A stretch of 64,000 bases of DNA. Origin: Pseudomonas sp. CHM02 (GTDB taxonomy: Bacteria > Pseudomonadota > Gammaproteobacteria > Pseudomonadales > Pseudomonadaceae). Below are positions 1 to 10,801 of this stretch, piece by piece (position 1 is the first letter of the stretch; each line of letters opens with the position of its first letter). The notes under the pieces were generated by a model. That model worked only from the letters and a program-made list of their open reading frames with translations. It was not told the DNA's origin and ran no database searches. Both the position numbers and the translations under genes were made by a program. The stretch is taken from assembly GCF_000612585.1 (NCBI RefSeq), contig NZ_JFCA01000002.1, positions 124,001-188,000 on the forward strand, read 5' to 3'.

Positions 1-1531
1 GATCGCGCAGGTACACGGGGTTATACACATTGATGGTGCCGGCGAAGCCTGCGTCCCAATCCTGGTTGAACGAGGTGCGGTCATAACTGGCACCGAACAG
101 CACGGTATTTTCCAAGCCTCCGACCTGGAATTTGCCTTCCAGCTGGTTATCCAGGGAATAGACCATCGACTTGTTGTACCGGTCGTAGGCGGTCATGTTC
201 AGTTGGGTGCCGAAACCGCCATTGTTCAAGGTGCTCGGCCAGGTTTCGTGACGGTTGATGCGCGACTGCATGTACCGCGAGTTCTGCCGGAACTGCCAAT
301 CGTCGTTGAAGCTGTGGCTGAATTCGTAGCCGGTGCTCCAGGCTTCACGTTCGAACGTGTTCCAGTCCGGATCGCCGAGCATGGTGTGCTTGGACAGCTT
401 TCCGTTCGGATTTGTCAGCAAGGTGCCCGCGGCGGGTAGGCCGAGTTCGAGATTGGTGTGGTCCTTTTGGTAATTGGCCAACAGGGTAAGGGTGTTGAAG
501 TCGTCGAAATTCAGGGTCAGTGATGGCGCGATATACAGGCGATCATCAGGAACATGGTCAGTCTGCGTGTCGGATTTGCGACCGAGCATCACAACCCGAC
601 CAAGGATGTTGCCGCTGTCGTTGAGTGGCCCCGAGATATCCACACCCAACTGACGCCGATTATTCGAGCCATAACCGAGCTGCACTTCACCTTGCGGCGT
701 GGCAGTCGGATGTTTACTCACCAGGTTCACCAAACCGCCAGGTGCGTTTTCACCGTAGAGCAGGGAGGAGGGACCACGGAAGATTTCGACCCTTTCCAGG
801 CCATAGGGCTCACTGGTGGTGTCATACCGATTGCCTTGCACACGCAGGCCATCTCGCAGCAAACCGTAGCCGTAATCAGTGGCATTGAAACCGCGGATGA
901 AGAACAAGTCTCCTGCGAGACCGTCGCCGGCAGCAAAGGGCGGCGCGAAGATGCCGGGCACGTAGCCCAATACTTCAGTCAGGGTCTGCGACTTCTGGTC
1001 CTTGATGCGCTGGCCGGTGACAACCGATACCGAACGTGGTGTTTCCGACAGAGGCGTGCTGGTCTTGGTACCGATGCGGCTGTTTTGCGCCTTGTAGCCC
1101 ACATCACCGGCAATCTCTTGATTGAACCCCGCCTGTTGATAAGTGCTGACCGTGGTCGGCGCGAGCGTGAGTTGCCCTGCGGGAATGGCCTGCAGGACAT
1201 AGCTGCCGGGCGCCTGGACGATCGCTTGTAACCCCGAGTTCTGCAGCAACAGTGCAAAGCCTTGCTCAACCGAATAGTCACCTTCCAGCCCGGTCGTGTT
1301 CAAACGCGCGGTTTGCTGGGGCGAGAAAGACAGAATCACATTCGCCCTGGCGGCAAATTGGCTCAAGGCATTGTCCAGTGGACCGGCCGCAATGACGTAA
1401 TGTTGCACCGCGCTGGCGGCCATGGCGTCAGTGGATAGCAAAACACCGGCGGTGGCTGCCGTGCCGAGCAGCAGGCTGCACGTCATACCGTGGTAGGAAA
1501 GTCGCTGGCGAAGCTTGGTGGGAAGGCGCAT
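1..1531 (-). CDS. TonB-dependent siderophore receptor/transducer (partial, C-terminus beyond window)
   Basis: Outer-membrane receptor that imports a ferric siderophore with TonB energy. The N-terminal 510 residues are visible; the rest of the barrel lies beyond base 1. Residues 1-39 look like a signal peptide ending in AMA. Residues about 45-115 form an STN (secretin/TonB short N-terminal) signalling domain (YVIAAGPLDNALSQFA), followed by a plug domain at about 165-275 with the typical FIRGF and RVEIFRGPSSLLYG motifs and the first barrel strands. The STN domain marks a transducer that also signals to an anti-sigma factor, which fits the FecR and ECF sigma genes immediately upstream on the same strand (93-base gap). 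By family knowledge its transcription would depend on that sigma factor. The siderophore cannot be named from the sequence. Confidence 0.93.
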   Translation of the reverse strand, partial: MRLPTKLRQRLSYHGMTCSLLLGTAATAGVLLSTDAMAASAVQHYVIAAGPLDNALSQFAARANVILSFSPQQTARLNTTGLEGDYSVEQGFALLLQNSGLQAIVQAPGSYVLQAIPAGQLTLAPTTVSTYQQAGFNQEIAGDVGYKAQNSRIGTKTSTPLSETPRSVSVVTGQRIKDQKSQTLTEVLGYVPGIFAPPFAAGDGLAGDLFFIRGFNATDYGYGLLRDGLRVQGNRYDTTSEPYGLERVEIFRGPSSLLYGENAPGGLVNLVSKHPTATPQGEVQLGYGSNNRRQLGVDISGPLNDSGNILGRVVMLGRKSDTQTDHVPDDRLYIAPSLTLNFDDFNTLTLLANYQKDHTNLELGLPAAGTLLTNPNGKLSKHTMLGDPDWNTFEREAWSTGYEFSHSFNDDWQFRQNSRYMQSRINRHETWPSTLNNGGFGTQLNMTAYDRYNKSMVYSLDNQLEGKFQVGGLENTVLFGASYDRTSFNQDWDAGFAGTINVYNPVYLRD

Positions 1532-1623
1532 AGGTGGGTAAGCCCTGAAGGTGGCGTCGTGATTACCTGTAGGGCCGTGTCAGGTAAAAAAAAGATAACC
1601 CCTTGTGCGGATATTTTTTGCGA

Positions 1624-2568
1624 TCAGGCGATTCGCTTCACCGAAACCCAATAGCGAGTGAAGTACTTCACTTGAATCGGCAAGGTTGCCTGCAGATTCG
1701 CAAGTACCGCATCGGTGGAATCCAGGCGGAAGGTCCCGGAAACACGCAGGCGTGCGCAAGCCAAGTCGCATTGCAGGACACCCGGACGGTAACGGGCGAG
1801 GTCTTCGATCACATCCCCGAGGCGCGCATCCAATACGATCAACTGGCCATCGACCCAGGCTGCCTGGGACCCGCTATACGTGTGGTTAAGCCCAACGTGT
1901 TGACGATCGAAGTCAGCGCTTTCACCGGCTCCGAGCAGTCGAGCGTAATTGGGCTGATCACCAGGGGACACAGTCACCCGATCCTCCAGAACGCCGACAC
2001 GCGTGGAATCTGGCAACTGACGCACGGTAAACCGGGTACCCAATGCCTGGACTCGGCCTTGGCGGGTTTCGACATAAAAGGGTGTCTGCCCGCCCAACTT
2101 GCCGGTGTGGATAAGTACTTCACCTTCACGCAGGCGGATCAAACGTTGGCGCCCGTCGAATATCACGTCCATCGCCGTGCTGGTATTCAGATCAATCCGT
2201 GTGCCGTCGGCTAATTCGATACGCCGGCGTTCGCCCACGGACGTCCGGTAGTCGGCCCAGACATTACCCAGGGAAGTGTGTTGCTGAACATTCCAGCCCA
2301 GGTACCCGGTACCGCCCATCACCAGCATCCACTTGAGTACCTGGCGACGTTGTTGCGTGGTCGACAATGCGCGGCGCGTAAAATCCTGGGGCAGGGCGCC
2401 GAGACTACGCTGCAATTGCTCCATCTGGTTCCACGCGGCCTGATGGGATGGATCGCCGTTGAGCCATTGTTGCCAGGCCTGGCGCTCGGCGGCGGTAGGG
2501 GGTTGAGATTGAAACTGCACATACCAGCTGGCAGCGGCCTCAAAGGTCTTGCGGTCGGGGGCTGCCAT
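1624..2568 (-). CDS. FecR-family anti-sigma factor
   Basis: Inner-membrane sigma regulator of 314 residues that passes the receptor signal to the ECF sigma factor. The N-terminus carries the cytoplasmic DUF4880/FecR_N domain (AASWYVQFQSQPPTAAERQ, WNQMEQL), then one membrane helix at about residues 85-102, then the periplasmic FecR domain (RIELADGTRIDLNTSTAM, GEVLIHTG). I chose the ATG that overlaps the sigma-factor stop as TAATG; an in-frame start nine codons upstream would lie inside the sigma gene. This overlap indicates translational coupling of sigma and anti-sigma factors, as is common for Fec/Fpv-type systems. Confidence 0.93.
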   Translation of the reverse strand: MAAPDRKTFEAAASWYVQFQSQPPTAAERQAWQQWLNGDPSHQAAWNQMEQLQRSLGALPQDFTRRALSTTQQRRQVLKWMLVMGGTGYLGWNVQQHTSLGNVWADYRTSVGERRRIELADGTRIDLNTSTAMDVIFDGRQRLIRLREGEVLIHTGKLGGQTPFYVETRQGRVQALGTRFTVRQLPDSTRVGVLEDRVTVSPGDQPNYARLLGAGESADFDRQHVGLNHTYSGSQAAWVDGQLIVLDARLGDVIEDLARYRPGVLQCDLACARLRVSGTFRLDSTDAVLANLQATLPIQVKYFTRYWVSVKRIA

Positions 2569-3074
2569 TACAGGTTGGCCATGATCAGCGAGCATTCAGT
2601 CAATGCACGGATCATGTGTTTCTTCACCGTGGTCAGTGACACCTTCAGTTGATCGGCGATCTGTTGATAGGTCAGCCCCTCGATCTGCGACAACATGAAG
2701 ATCCGTCGCGCTCGTTCGCCTAGCCCCGACAGGGCTTTATCCACAGCCACCAGCGTCTCGATGATAATCGCTTTGTCTTCTTCACTGATGGCCGTGGCTT
2801 CGGGCCGTTCGGCCAAGGTTTGCTTGTAGGCCTGCTCGATGGCATGCCGACGATAACGATCAATCACCAGGCCCCTGGCGATGGTTGCCAGGTAGTCACG
2901 CGGCTCAACGATCTGTGCTGCATGCCGCCCGCCCAGAATGCGCACGAACGTATCGTGCGCCACATCGGCCGCATCGCAGGCGTTATGCAACTTACCCTTG
3001 AGCCAGCCGTGCAACCAGGAATGGTGCTGCTCGTAGATGTTCTGGACCGCAGCCGTGTGTGAAGAAGGGGACAT
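2568..3074 (-). CDS. ECF sigma factor, FecI/iron-starvation type
   Basis: RNA polymerase sigma factor of 168 residues. It has a region 2 (HNACDAADVAHDTFVRILG, then DYLATIARGLVIDRYRR) and a C-terminal region 4 helix-turn-helix (RRIFMLSQIEGLTYQQIAD, VSLTTVKKHMIRAL). The length and motifs are typical of FecI/PvdS-like sigma factors. The ATG at 3074 is preferred over an upstream TTG at 3086, because neither has a strong ribosome binding site and the ATG gives the normal N-terminus. It heads the operon sigma-FecR-receptor and has a Fur-box-like palindrome about 20 bases upstream, so iron limitation should switch it on. Confidence 0.92.
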   Translation of the reverse strand: MSPSSHTAAVQNIYEQHHSWLHGWLKGKLHNACDAADVAHDTFVRILGGRHAAQIVEPRDYLATIARGLVIDRYRRHAIEQAYKQTLAERPEATAISEEDKAIIIETLVAVDKALSGLGERARRIFMLSQIEGLTYQQIADQLKVSLTTVKKHMIRALTECSLIMANL

Positions 3075-3091
3075 AGGGCATGACAAGGCAA

Positions 3092-3110
3092 GTTAATGAT
3101 AATCGCTATT
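3092..3110 (-). promoter_or_regulatory. Fur box upstream of the ECF sigma gene
   Basis: The 19 bases GTTAATGATAATCGCTATT agree with the classical Fur consensus (GATAATGATAATCATTATC) at about 15 positions and extend into the partial palindrome TAATGATAATCGCTATTATTA. The site lies 18 bases upstream of the sigma start codon, where Fur-Fe(II) would block the promoter. Confidence 0.8.
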
Positions 3111-3119
3111 ATTAACTGC

Positions 3120-3530
3120 CCCGCGGTTTTCTCACAATAGATCTCTTTTTGCCGCGCTTACCACCAAATAGAAAGATTCGGACGGCTTCGTCGTGGGCGA
3201 AATGCACCTCGGTTCACCGATTTCTGTGGATTAAGCCCTGTGAATAACCGCCTCTGTGCCCAGTTGATAACAGGGACTGAAACCTGAGTAAAAACCCATC
3301 TGTGGATAACCGCCTGTTTAATCCACAGGCTTAAAGCAGTTATCCAAGGGCCTTATTGGCACATGACCACAGAGTTTTGAATCGCTGTACATACCGTAAA
3401 TAAAGGCCTGTAGAGATCTATCCACAGAAAGGCGCCTCAGTAGAAATAAACATAAAAACAAAGATTTAATAAATTTCTCTCTTTTAATTTCTATTGTCTG
3501 TGATTCATCCACAGCTGGTTAAATTTTGTG
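3120..3530. other. DnaA-box cluster with AT-rich block (oriC-like region) upstream of mnmG
   Basis: No gene is visible between the sigma gene and mnmG. The stretch holds one perfect DnaA box on this strand (TGTGGATAA, 3301-3309) and several single-mismatch boxes: 3225-3233, 3239-3247, 3319-3327, 3418-3426 and 3505-3513. Between the last two lies a very AT-rich block; in 3441-3500 only 11 of 60 bases are G or C. DnaA boxes next to an easily melted block, beside mnmG (gidA), resemble the E. coli-type oriC. The Pseudomonas origin is usually placed next to dnaA, which lies outside this window, so this may be an accessory or ancestral origin element, a DnaA-titration site or a regulatory region of mnmG. 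Confidence 0.55.
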
Positions 3531-3537
3531 CAAAGGG

Positions 3538-3566
3538 TTCTTTAGGAAGGGCTAAGTCCCTATACT
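3538..3566 (+). promoter_or_regulatory. Candidate sigma-70 promoter for mnmG
   Basis: A good -10 hexamer TATACT (3561-3566) lies 17 bases downstream of a weak -35 TTCTTT (3538-3543). It is about 70 bases upstream of the mnmG start and is the only strong -10 in the region. Confidence 0.5.
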
Positions 3567-3638
3567 TGCCGCCAAAGCTCTAAAACCAGCTCAACAATCA
3601 ATTCCTAATTACCTACATAAGCAGGCACGAGGTGCGTG

Positions 3639-5531
3639 GTGGATTTCCCTTCCCGTTTTGAAGTGATCGTCATCGGCGGCGGTCATGCCGGTACCGAGGC
3701 AGCACTGGCGTCAGCACGCATGGGCGTAAAAACCCTGTTGTTGACGCATAACGTGGAAACCCTCGGTGCCATGAGTTGCAACCCTGCCATTGGCGGGATT
3801 GGCAAAAGCCATCTGGTCAAGGAAATAGACGCCCTTGGCGGCGTAATGGCCATGGCAACCGACAAGGGTGGTATTCAATTTCGCGTGCTCAACAGCCGCA
3901 AAGGCCCGGCCGTGCGTGCCACTCGGGCTCAGGCTGATCGCATTCTGTACAAGGCCGCGGTCCGCGAAACCCTGGAAAACCAGCCCAACCTGTGGATATT
4001 TCAGCAGGCTGCAGATGACTTGATCGTCGAGCAGGACCAGGTCCGCGGTGTTGTTACGCAAATGGGTCTGCGTTTCTTCGCAGAATCCGTGGTGTTGACC
4101 ACCGGCACGTTCCTCGGCGGACTTATCCACATCGGCATGCAGAATTATTCCGGGGGCCGCGCCGGTGATCCGCCGTCGATTGCCTTGGCAAAACGCCTGC
4201 GTGAATTGCCGCTGCGTGTCGGTCGCCTGAAAACCGGAACCCCGCCGCGTATCGACGGGCGTTCTGTGGATTTTTCGGTGATGACCGAGCAAGCCGGCGA
4301 CACGCCGATCCCGGTCATGTCGTTCATGGGCTCCAAGGAGCAGCACCCGAAACAGGTCAGCTGCTGGATTACCCATACCAATGCGCGCACCCACGAAATC
4401 ATCGCCGCCAACCTCGACCGTTCGCCGATGTATTCTGGGGTGATCGAAGGCATCGGCCCACGTTACTGCCCGTCGATCGAAGATAAGATCCACCGCTTTG
4501 CCGACAAGGAAAGCCACCAGGTCTTCATCGAGCCCGAAGGCTTGACCACTCACGAGCTATACCCGAACGGGATTTCCACTTCGTTGCCGTTCGACGTGCA
4601 GATCCAGATCGTGCAATCGATTCGCGGCATGGAAAACGCGCACATCGTGCGTCCGGGCTACGCCATCGAGTATGACTATTTCGACCCGCGTGACCTGAAG
4701 TACAGCCTCGAAACCAAAGTGATCGGCGGTCTGTTCTTCGCCGGTCAAATCAACGGCACCACCGGTTACGAAGAAGCCGGCGCCCAGGGTTTGCTGGCCG
4801 GTACCAATGCCGCGCTGCGCGCCCAAGGCAAAGACAGCTGGTGCCCGCGTCGCGACGAAGCGTACATCGGTGTTTTGGTCGACGACCTGATCACCCTGGG
4901 TACCCAGGAACCGTACCGGATGTTCACTTCCCGGGCGGAATATCGCCTGATCCTGCGTGAAGACAACGCCGACCTGCGCCTGACCGAGAAAGGCCGTGAA
5001 CTGGGCTTGGTCGATGACGCGCGTTGGGCAGCGTTCTGCAAAAAACGTGAAAGCATTGCGCTGGAAGAGCAGCGCCTGAAAAGTACCTGGGTTCGTCCAG
5101 GCACTGAGCAAGGCGACGCGATTGCGGAAAAATTCGGCACGCCGCTGACCCACGAATACAACTTGCTGAACCTGCTGTCCCGTCCGGAAATCGACTACGC
5201 TGGTCTGGTCGAAGTGACCGGCCAGGGTGCAGAAGACCCACAGGTCGCCGAGCAGGTCGAAATCAAGACCAAATACGCCGGTTACATTGACCGACAGCAG
5301 GACGAAATCGCTCGCCTGCGCGCCAGTGAAGACACCAAGCTGCCTGTGGATATCGACTACACCGGGATTTCCGGGTTGTCGAAAGAAATTCAAAGCAAGC
5401 TGGGGATAACTCGGCCGGAGACCCTGGGCCAGGCTTCACGTATTCCCGGCGTCACCCCGGCAGCGATTTCGCTGTTGATGATCCATTTGAAAAAACGCGG
5501 CGCGGGCCGTCAGTTGGAGCAAAGCGCTTGA
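3639..5531 (+). CDS. mnmG: tRNA uridine-5-carboxymethylaminomethyl(34) synthesis enzyme MnmG (GidA)
   Basis: FAD-dependent enzyme that, with MnmE, installs the 5-carboxymethylaminomethyl group on wobble uridine 34 of several tRNAs. The 630-residue protein has the N-terminal dinucleotide-binding motif [11 protein letters not shown] (residues about 11-21), the family signature [21 protein letters not shown], and the C-terminal MnmE-interacting region ending near [11 protein letters not shown]. Two GTG codons follow each other at 3636 and 3639; the second gives the family-typical MDFPSRF start and suits the GAGG ribosome binding site at 3629-3632. It overlaps rsmG by 4 bases. mnmE, the usual neighbour in Pseudomonas, is not next to it here. 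Confidence 0.97.
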   Translation: MDFPSRFEVIVIGGGHAGTEAALASARMGVKTLLLTHNVETLGAMSCNPAIGGIGKSHLVKEIDALGGVMAMATDKGGIQFRVLNSRKGPAVRATRAQADRILYKAAVRETLENQPNLWIFQQAADDLIVEQDQVRGVVTQMGLRFFAESVVLTTGTFLGGLIHIGMQNYSGGRAGDPPSIALAKRLRELPLRVGRLKTGTPPRIDGRSVDFSVMTEQAGDTPIPVMSFMGSKEQHPKQVSCWITHTNARTHEIIAANLDRSPMYSGVIEGIGPRYCPSIEDKIHRFADKESHQVFIEPEGLTTHELYPNGISTSLPFDVQIQIVQSIRGMENAHIVRPGYAIEYDYFDPRDLKYSLETKVIGGLFFAGQINGTTGYEEAGAQGLLAGTNAALRAQGKDSWCPRRDEAYIGVLVDDLITLGTQEPYRMFTSRAEYRLILREDNADLRLTEKGRELGLVDDARWAAFCKKRESIALEEQRLKSTWVRPGTEQGDAIAEKFGTPLTHEYNLLNLLSRPEIDYAGLVEVTGQGAEDPQVAEQVEIKTKYAGYIDRQQDEIARLRASEDTKLPVDIDYTGISGLSKEIQSKLGITRPETLGQASRIPGVTPAAISLLMIHLKKRGAGRQLEQSA

Positions 5532-6172
5532 GTTCGTTGGTCACCTCGCAACACGCCGAAGAGTTATCCACAGGTGCGCGCCAGTTGGGCGTCGACCTGA
5601 CCCCGGCCCAGCACGAATTGCTGCTGGGCTACCTGGCCTTGTTGATCAAATGGAACAAGGCTTACAACCTCACTGCAGTGCGCGATCCCGACGAAATGGT
5701 GTCGCGCCACTTGCTCGACAGCTTGAGCGTGATGCCGTTTATCGAAAACGGTCGTTGGCTTGACGTCGGCAGTGGCGGCGGCATGCCTGGCATTCCTCTG
5801 GCGATCCTGTTTCCCGAGTCGCAAGTGACCTGCCTGGACAGCAACGGCAAGAAAACCCGCTTCCTGACCCAGGTCAAACTCGAACTCAAGCTGGACAACC
5901 TTCAAGTTATCCACAGTCGCGTCGAGGCCTTCACGCCTGAACAGCCTTTCACCGGAATTGTTTCCAGGGCGTTCAGCAGCATGGAGAACTTCAGCAACTG
6001 GACCCGTCACCTGGGCGACCGCGACACCCGCTGGCTGGCAATGAAGGGCGTCCATCCAAGCGACGAGCTGTTAGCATTGCCGGCAGACTTCCACCTCGAT
6101 AGCGAACACGCCTTGGCCGTACCCGGTTGCCAAGGCCAACGCCATCTGCTGATACTGCGCCGCACGGCATGA
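5528..6172 (+). CDS. rsmG: 16S rRNA (guanine527-N7)-methyltransferase RsmG
   Basis: SAM-dependent enzyme that methylates G527 of 16S rRNA; its loss gives low-level streptomycin resistance in other bacteria. The 214-residue protein has [18 protein letters not shown], the SAM-binding loop [15 protein letters not shown] at about residues 78-92, and the C-terminal [13 protein letters not shown]. The start is a TTG overlapping the mnmG stop codon, which gives an N-terminus of family length. Two perfect DnaA-box 9-mers lie inside the gene (5564-5572 and 5907-5915). Confidence 0.96.
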   Translation: MSSLVTSQHAEELSTGARQLGVDLTPAQHELLLGYLALLIKWNKAYNLTAVRDPDEMVSRHLLDSLSVMPFIENGRWLDVGSGGGMPGIPLAILFPESQVTCLDSNGKKTRFLTQVKLELKLDNLQVIHSRVEAFTPEQPFTGIVSRAFSSMENFSNWTRHLGDRDTRWLAMKGVHPSDELLALPADFHLDSEHALAVPGCQGQRHLLILRRTA

Positions 6173-6190
6173 TTGGGAACACAAGCAAGA

Positions 6191-6988
6191 ATGGCTAAGG
6201 TATTCGCGATAGCGAACCAGAAAGGTGGCGTGGGCAAAACCACCACCTGCATCAACCTCGCAGCTTCCCTGGTCGCTACCAAGCGTCGGGTGCTGCTGAT
6301 CGATCTCGATCCACAGGGCAACGCCACCATGGGTAGCGGTGTGGATAAACACGGCCTGGAAAACTCGGTCTACGACTTGCTGATCGGCGAGTGCGACCTG
6401 GCGCAGGCCATGCACTATTCCGAGCACGGCGGTTACCAACTGCTGCCGGCCAACCGCGATTTGACCGCGGCGGAAGTGGTGCTGCTGGAAATGCAGATGA
6501 AAGAAAGCCGTCTGCGTAGTGCCCTGGCGCCGATCCGCGAGAATTACGACTACATCCTGATCGACTGCCCGCCGTCACTGTCGATGCTGACATTGAACGC
6601 GCTGGTGGCTGCCGATGGGGTGATTATCCCCATGCAGTGCGAGTACTACGCACTGGAAGGTCTGAGCGACCTTGTGGATAACATCAAGCGCATCGCCGAG
6701 TTGCTCAACCCGAACCTGCAGATCGAAGGCCTGCTGCGAACCATGTTCGATCCGCGCCTGAGCCTGATGAACGATGTGTCGGCGCAGCTCAAGGAACACT
6801 TCGGCGATCAGTTGTATGACACGGTGATCCCGCGCAACATCCGTTTGGCCGAGGCCCCGAGCTACGGCATGCCCGCCCTGGCGTACGACAAACAATCCCG
6901 TGGTGCCATTGCCTACCTGGCGCTGGCCGGCGAAATGGTTCGTCGCCAACGCCGCAACTCACGTACCGCTGCAGCCCAGCCAACTTAA
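6191..6988 (+). CDS. parA: Chromosome-partitioning ATPase ParA (Soj)
   Basis: Walker-type ATPase of 265 residues that moves ParB-parS complexes during chromosome segregation. It has the deviant Walker A motif KGGVGKTT at residues 11-18 with the signature lysine, the Walker B region YDYILIDCPPSLS and a C-terminus rich in basic residues for nonspecific DNA binding. The ATG at 6191 (MAKVFAIANQ) is the conserved family start; an upstream TTG would add six unlikely residues. parB follows after 9 bases. The gene contains two perfect DnaA-box 9-mers (6340-6348 and 6673-6681). Confidence 0.97.
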   Translation: MAKVFAIANQKGGVGKTTTCINLAASLVATKRRVLLIDLDPQGNATMGSGVDKHGLENSVYDLLIGECDLAQAMHYSEHGGYQLLPANRDLTAAEVVLLEMQMKESRLRSALAPIRENYDYILIDCPPSLSMLTLNALVAADGVIIPMQCEYYALEGLSDLVDNIKRIAELLNPNLQIEGLLRTMFDPRLSLMNDVSAQLKEHFGDQLYDTVIPRNIRLAEAPSYGMPALAYDKQSRGAIAYLALAGEMVRRQRRNSRTAAAQPT

Positions 6989-6997
6989 GGAATCCCC

Positions 6998-7870
6998 ATG
7001 GCCGTCAAGAAACGAGGTCTCGGACGTGGACTGGATGCACTGCTGAGTGGTCCAACCGTCACATCGCTTGAAGAACAAGCGGTGCAGGCCGACGAGCGCG
7101 AGTTGCAACACCTGCCCCTGGACCTGATCCAGCGCGGCAAATACCAGCCACGCCGGGACATGGACCCTCAGGCGCTGGAAGAACTGGCCAACTCGATCAA
7201 GGCTCAGGGCGTGATGCAGCCGATCGTGGTGCGCCCGATTGGTGGCGGTCGTTTTGAAATCATCGCCGGTGAGCGCCGCTGGCGCGCGAGCCAGCAGGCC
7301 GGCAAGGAAACGATTCCGGCGATGGTGCGTGATGTGCCGGATGAAACGGCCATCGCCATGGCGTTGATCGAGAACATCCAGCGCGAAGACCTCAACCCGA
7401 TCGAAGAAGCGATCGCCCTGCAGCGCTTGCAGCAGGAATTCCAGCTGACCCAGCAACAAGTGGCCGAGGCGGTGGGTAAATCCCGCGTGACTGTGTCCAA
7501 CCTGCTGCGCCTGATCGCGTTGCCGGAAGTCATCAAGACCATGCTTTCCCATGGCGACCTGGAGATGGGACACGCCCGTGCCTTGCTCGGTTTGCCGGAA
7601 AATCAACAGGTTGAGGGGGCGCGACACGTTGTCGCACGGGGGCTCACCGTTCGTCAGACCGAGGCCCTGGTTCGCCAGTGGCTCAGCGGCAAACCTGCAC
7701 CGGTCGAAACGGCCAAAACTGATCCGGATATCGCTCGCCTCGAACAGCGCCTGGCCGAGCGCCTGGGCTCTGCGGTGCAAATTCGCCACGGCAAGAAAGG
7801 CAAAGGGCAATTGGTCATCGGATATAACTCCCTCGATGAGCTTCAGGGCGTCCTTGCCCACATCCGCTGA
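6998..7870 (+). CDS. parB: Chromosome-partitioning protein ParB (Spo0J), parS-binding CTPase
   Basis: 290-residue DNA-binding CTPase clamp that loads at parS and spreads. It has the N-terminal ParA-interacting segment (KRGLGRGLDALLSG), the CTP-binding box GERRWRA at residues 91-97, the ENIQRE motif near 125, the helix-turn-helix TQQQVAEAVGKSRVTVSNLL at about 151-170 and a C-terminal dimerisation region. It lies 9 bases after parA and must be cotranscribed with it. A parS-like site is present about 46 kb away inside folE2. Confidence 0.97.
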   Translation: MAVKKRGLGRGLDALLSGPTVTSLEEQAVQADERELQHLPLDLIQRGKYQPRRDMDPQALEELANSIKAQGVMQPIVVRPIGGGRFEIIAGERRWRASQQAGKETIPAMVRDVPDETAIAMALIENIQREDLNPIEEAIALQRLQQEFQLTQQQVAEAVGKSRVTVSNLLRLIALPEVIKTMLSHGDLEMGHARALLGLPENQQVEGARHVVARGLTVRQTEALVRQWLSGKPAPVETAKTDPDIARLEQRLAERLGSAVQIRHGKKGKGQLVIGYNSLDELQGVLAHIR

Positions 7871-7915
7871 AACATTTGCTTATGTAGCGCGTGATCGGAA
7901 ATCACTACCCGGCAG

Positions 7916-7944
7916 TTGAATAGGGGCAGAACCGCCCCTATACT
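7916..7944 (+). promoter_or_regulatory. Promoter of the atp operon with a perfect inverted repeat in its spacer
   Basis: The -35 TTGAAT (7916-7921) and -10 TATACT (7939-7944) are separated by exactly 17 bases, giving a near-consensus sigma-70 promoter about 75 bases upstream of atpI. The spacer and its edges form a perfect 8-base inverted repeat, ATAGGGGC (7920-7927) and GCCCCTAT (7934-7941), with a 6-base loop. A protein binding it would sit between -35 and -10. Confidence 0.75.
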
Positions 7945-8018
7945 CTGCGCGCATTTTGTCGGCACAAATTATGCCAAGTTATTGATTTCCGGCAGCCGAC
8001 CATTGAGGAGCAAGAGTG

Positions 8019-9312
<1,294 letters not shown>

Positions 9313-9336
9313 GGCCAGTCTCGACTAGTCTGATGT

Positions 9337-9358
9337 CCTTCCCGGTGAAACGGGAAGG
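9337..9358 (+). other. Stem-loop between atpB and atpE
   Basis: Perfect 8-base stem CCTTCCCG (9337-9344) and CGGGAAGG (9351-9358) with the loop GTGAAA. No U-tract follows, so it is probably an mRNA-processing or stability element and not a terminator. It would protect or space the heavily translated atpE message. Confidence 0.6.
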
Positions 9359-9430
9359 TGGCCCACCAGGGCTATGAAACGATTTGTTTTACCGCTTTAA
9401 AATCTAAAAAACCTAAACCATACGACGTAA

Positions 9431-9703
<273 letters not shown>

Positions 9704-9760
9704 TCACTCGAATTTTCGAGTTGATTGGAGTGATGGACAACGAATGAGCGAGGTGTTGGC

Positions 9761-10231
9761 GTGAACATTAATGCAACCCTGATTGGCCAATCCGTTGCGT
9801 TCTTCATTTTTGTAGTGTTTTGCATGAAGTTCGTGTGGCCTCCGGTCATCGCGGCTTTGCACGAACGTCAGAAGAAGATCGCTGATGGCTTGGACGCTGC
9901 CAGCCGTGCAGCTCGCGACCTGGAGCTGGCCCAAGAGAAAGTGGGTCATCAACTGCGCGATGCTAAAGCACAGGCAGCTGAAATCATTGAGCAAGCCAAG
10001 AAACGCGGTAACCAGATCGTCGAAGAGGCTGTTGAAAAAGCCCGCGTCGAAGCTGACCGTGTGAAGGCTTCGGCTCATGCCGAGATCGAACAGGAACTGA
10101 ACGGCGTCAAAGACGCGCTGCGTGCCCAACTGGGTGCTCTGGCGGTCGGCGGTGCTGAGAAGATCCTCGGTGCCACAATCGATCAAAACGCGCACGCGGA
10201 GCTGGTTAACAAACTGGCTGCTGAAATTTAA
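9761..10231 (+). CDS. atpF: F0F1 ATP synthase subunit b
   Basis: Peripheral-stalk subunit of 156 residues: one N-terminal membrane helix ([21 protein letters not shown]) followed by a long charged, alanine-rich coiled coil (residues about 30-140) that reaches F1. The start is the GTG at 9761, giving the standard [11 protein letters not shown]-terminus; a nearby ATG is out of frame. atpH follows after 12 bases. Confidence 0.97.
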   Translation: MNINATLIGQSVAFFIFVVFCMKFVWPPVIAALHERQKKIADGLDAASRAARDLELAQEKVGHQLRDAKAQAAEIIEQAKKRGNQIVEEAVEKARVEADRVKASAHAEIEQELNGVKDALRAQLGALAVGGAEKILGATIDQNAHAELVNKLAAEI

Positions 10232-10243
10232 GCGAGGGCGATC

Positions 10244-10780
10244 ATGGCAGAACTGACCACGTTGGCCCGACCTTACGCTAAGGCAGCCTTCGAGCACGCC
10301 CAGGCCCACCAGCAGCTGGCCTCTTGGTCAGCCATGCTCGGCCTGGCTGCAGCAGTGTCGCAAGACGACACCATGCAGCGCGTGCTCAAGGCCCCGCGCC
10401 TGACGAGCGCAGACAAGGCCGCCACTTTTATTGAAGTGTGCGGCGACAAGTTCGATGTGAAAGTGCAGAACTTCATTCACGTCGTTGCCGAAAACGACCG
10501 TCTCCCGCTTTTGCCGGAGATCGCCGCTCTGTTCGACCTGTACAAGGCCGAAGCAGAGAAATCGGTAGACGTAGAAGTGACCAGTGCTTTCGCATTGAAC
10601 CAAGAACAGCAAGACAAACTCGCCAAGGTTCTCAGTGCACGACTCAATCGGGAAGTGCGCCTGCAAGCTTCGGAGGACGCATCCCTGATTGGTGGTGTCG
10701 TTATCCGTGCCGGCGACCTGGTTATCGATGGCTCGATTCGCGGCAAAATCGCGAAACTTGCCGAAGCATTGAAATCTTGA
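10244..10780 (+). CDS. atpH: F0F1 ATP synthase subunit delta
   Basis: 178-residue F1 subunit (OSCP type) that fixes the peripheral stalk to the top of the alpha/beta hexamer. The start [19 protein letters not shown] is the family N-terminus, and the end carries the signature [20 protein letters not shown] before KLAEAL. It sits between atpF and atpA in the standard order. Confidence 0.97.
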
Positions 10781-10801
10781 GTTTGAAGGGGCAGCAGAGC
10801 A

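Noticed and set aside
6173-6190. TTG start of parA at 6173
   Set aside because: It would add GTQAR before the conserved MAKVFAIANQ start; the ATG at 6191 is the family start.
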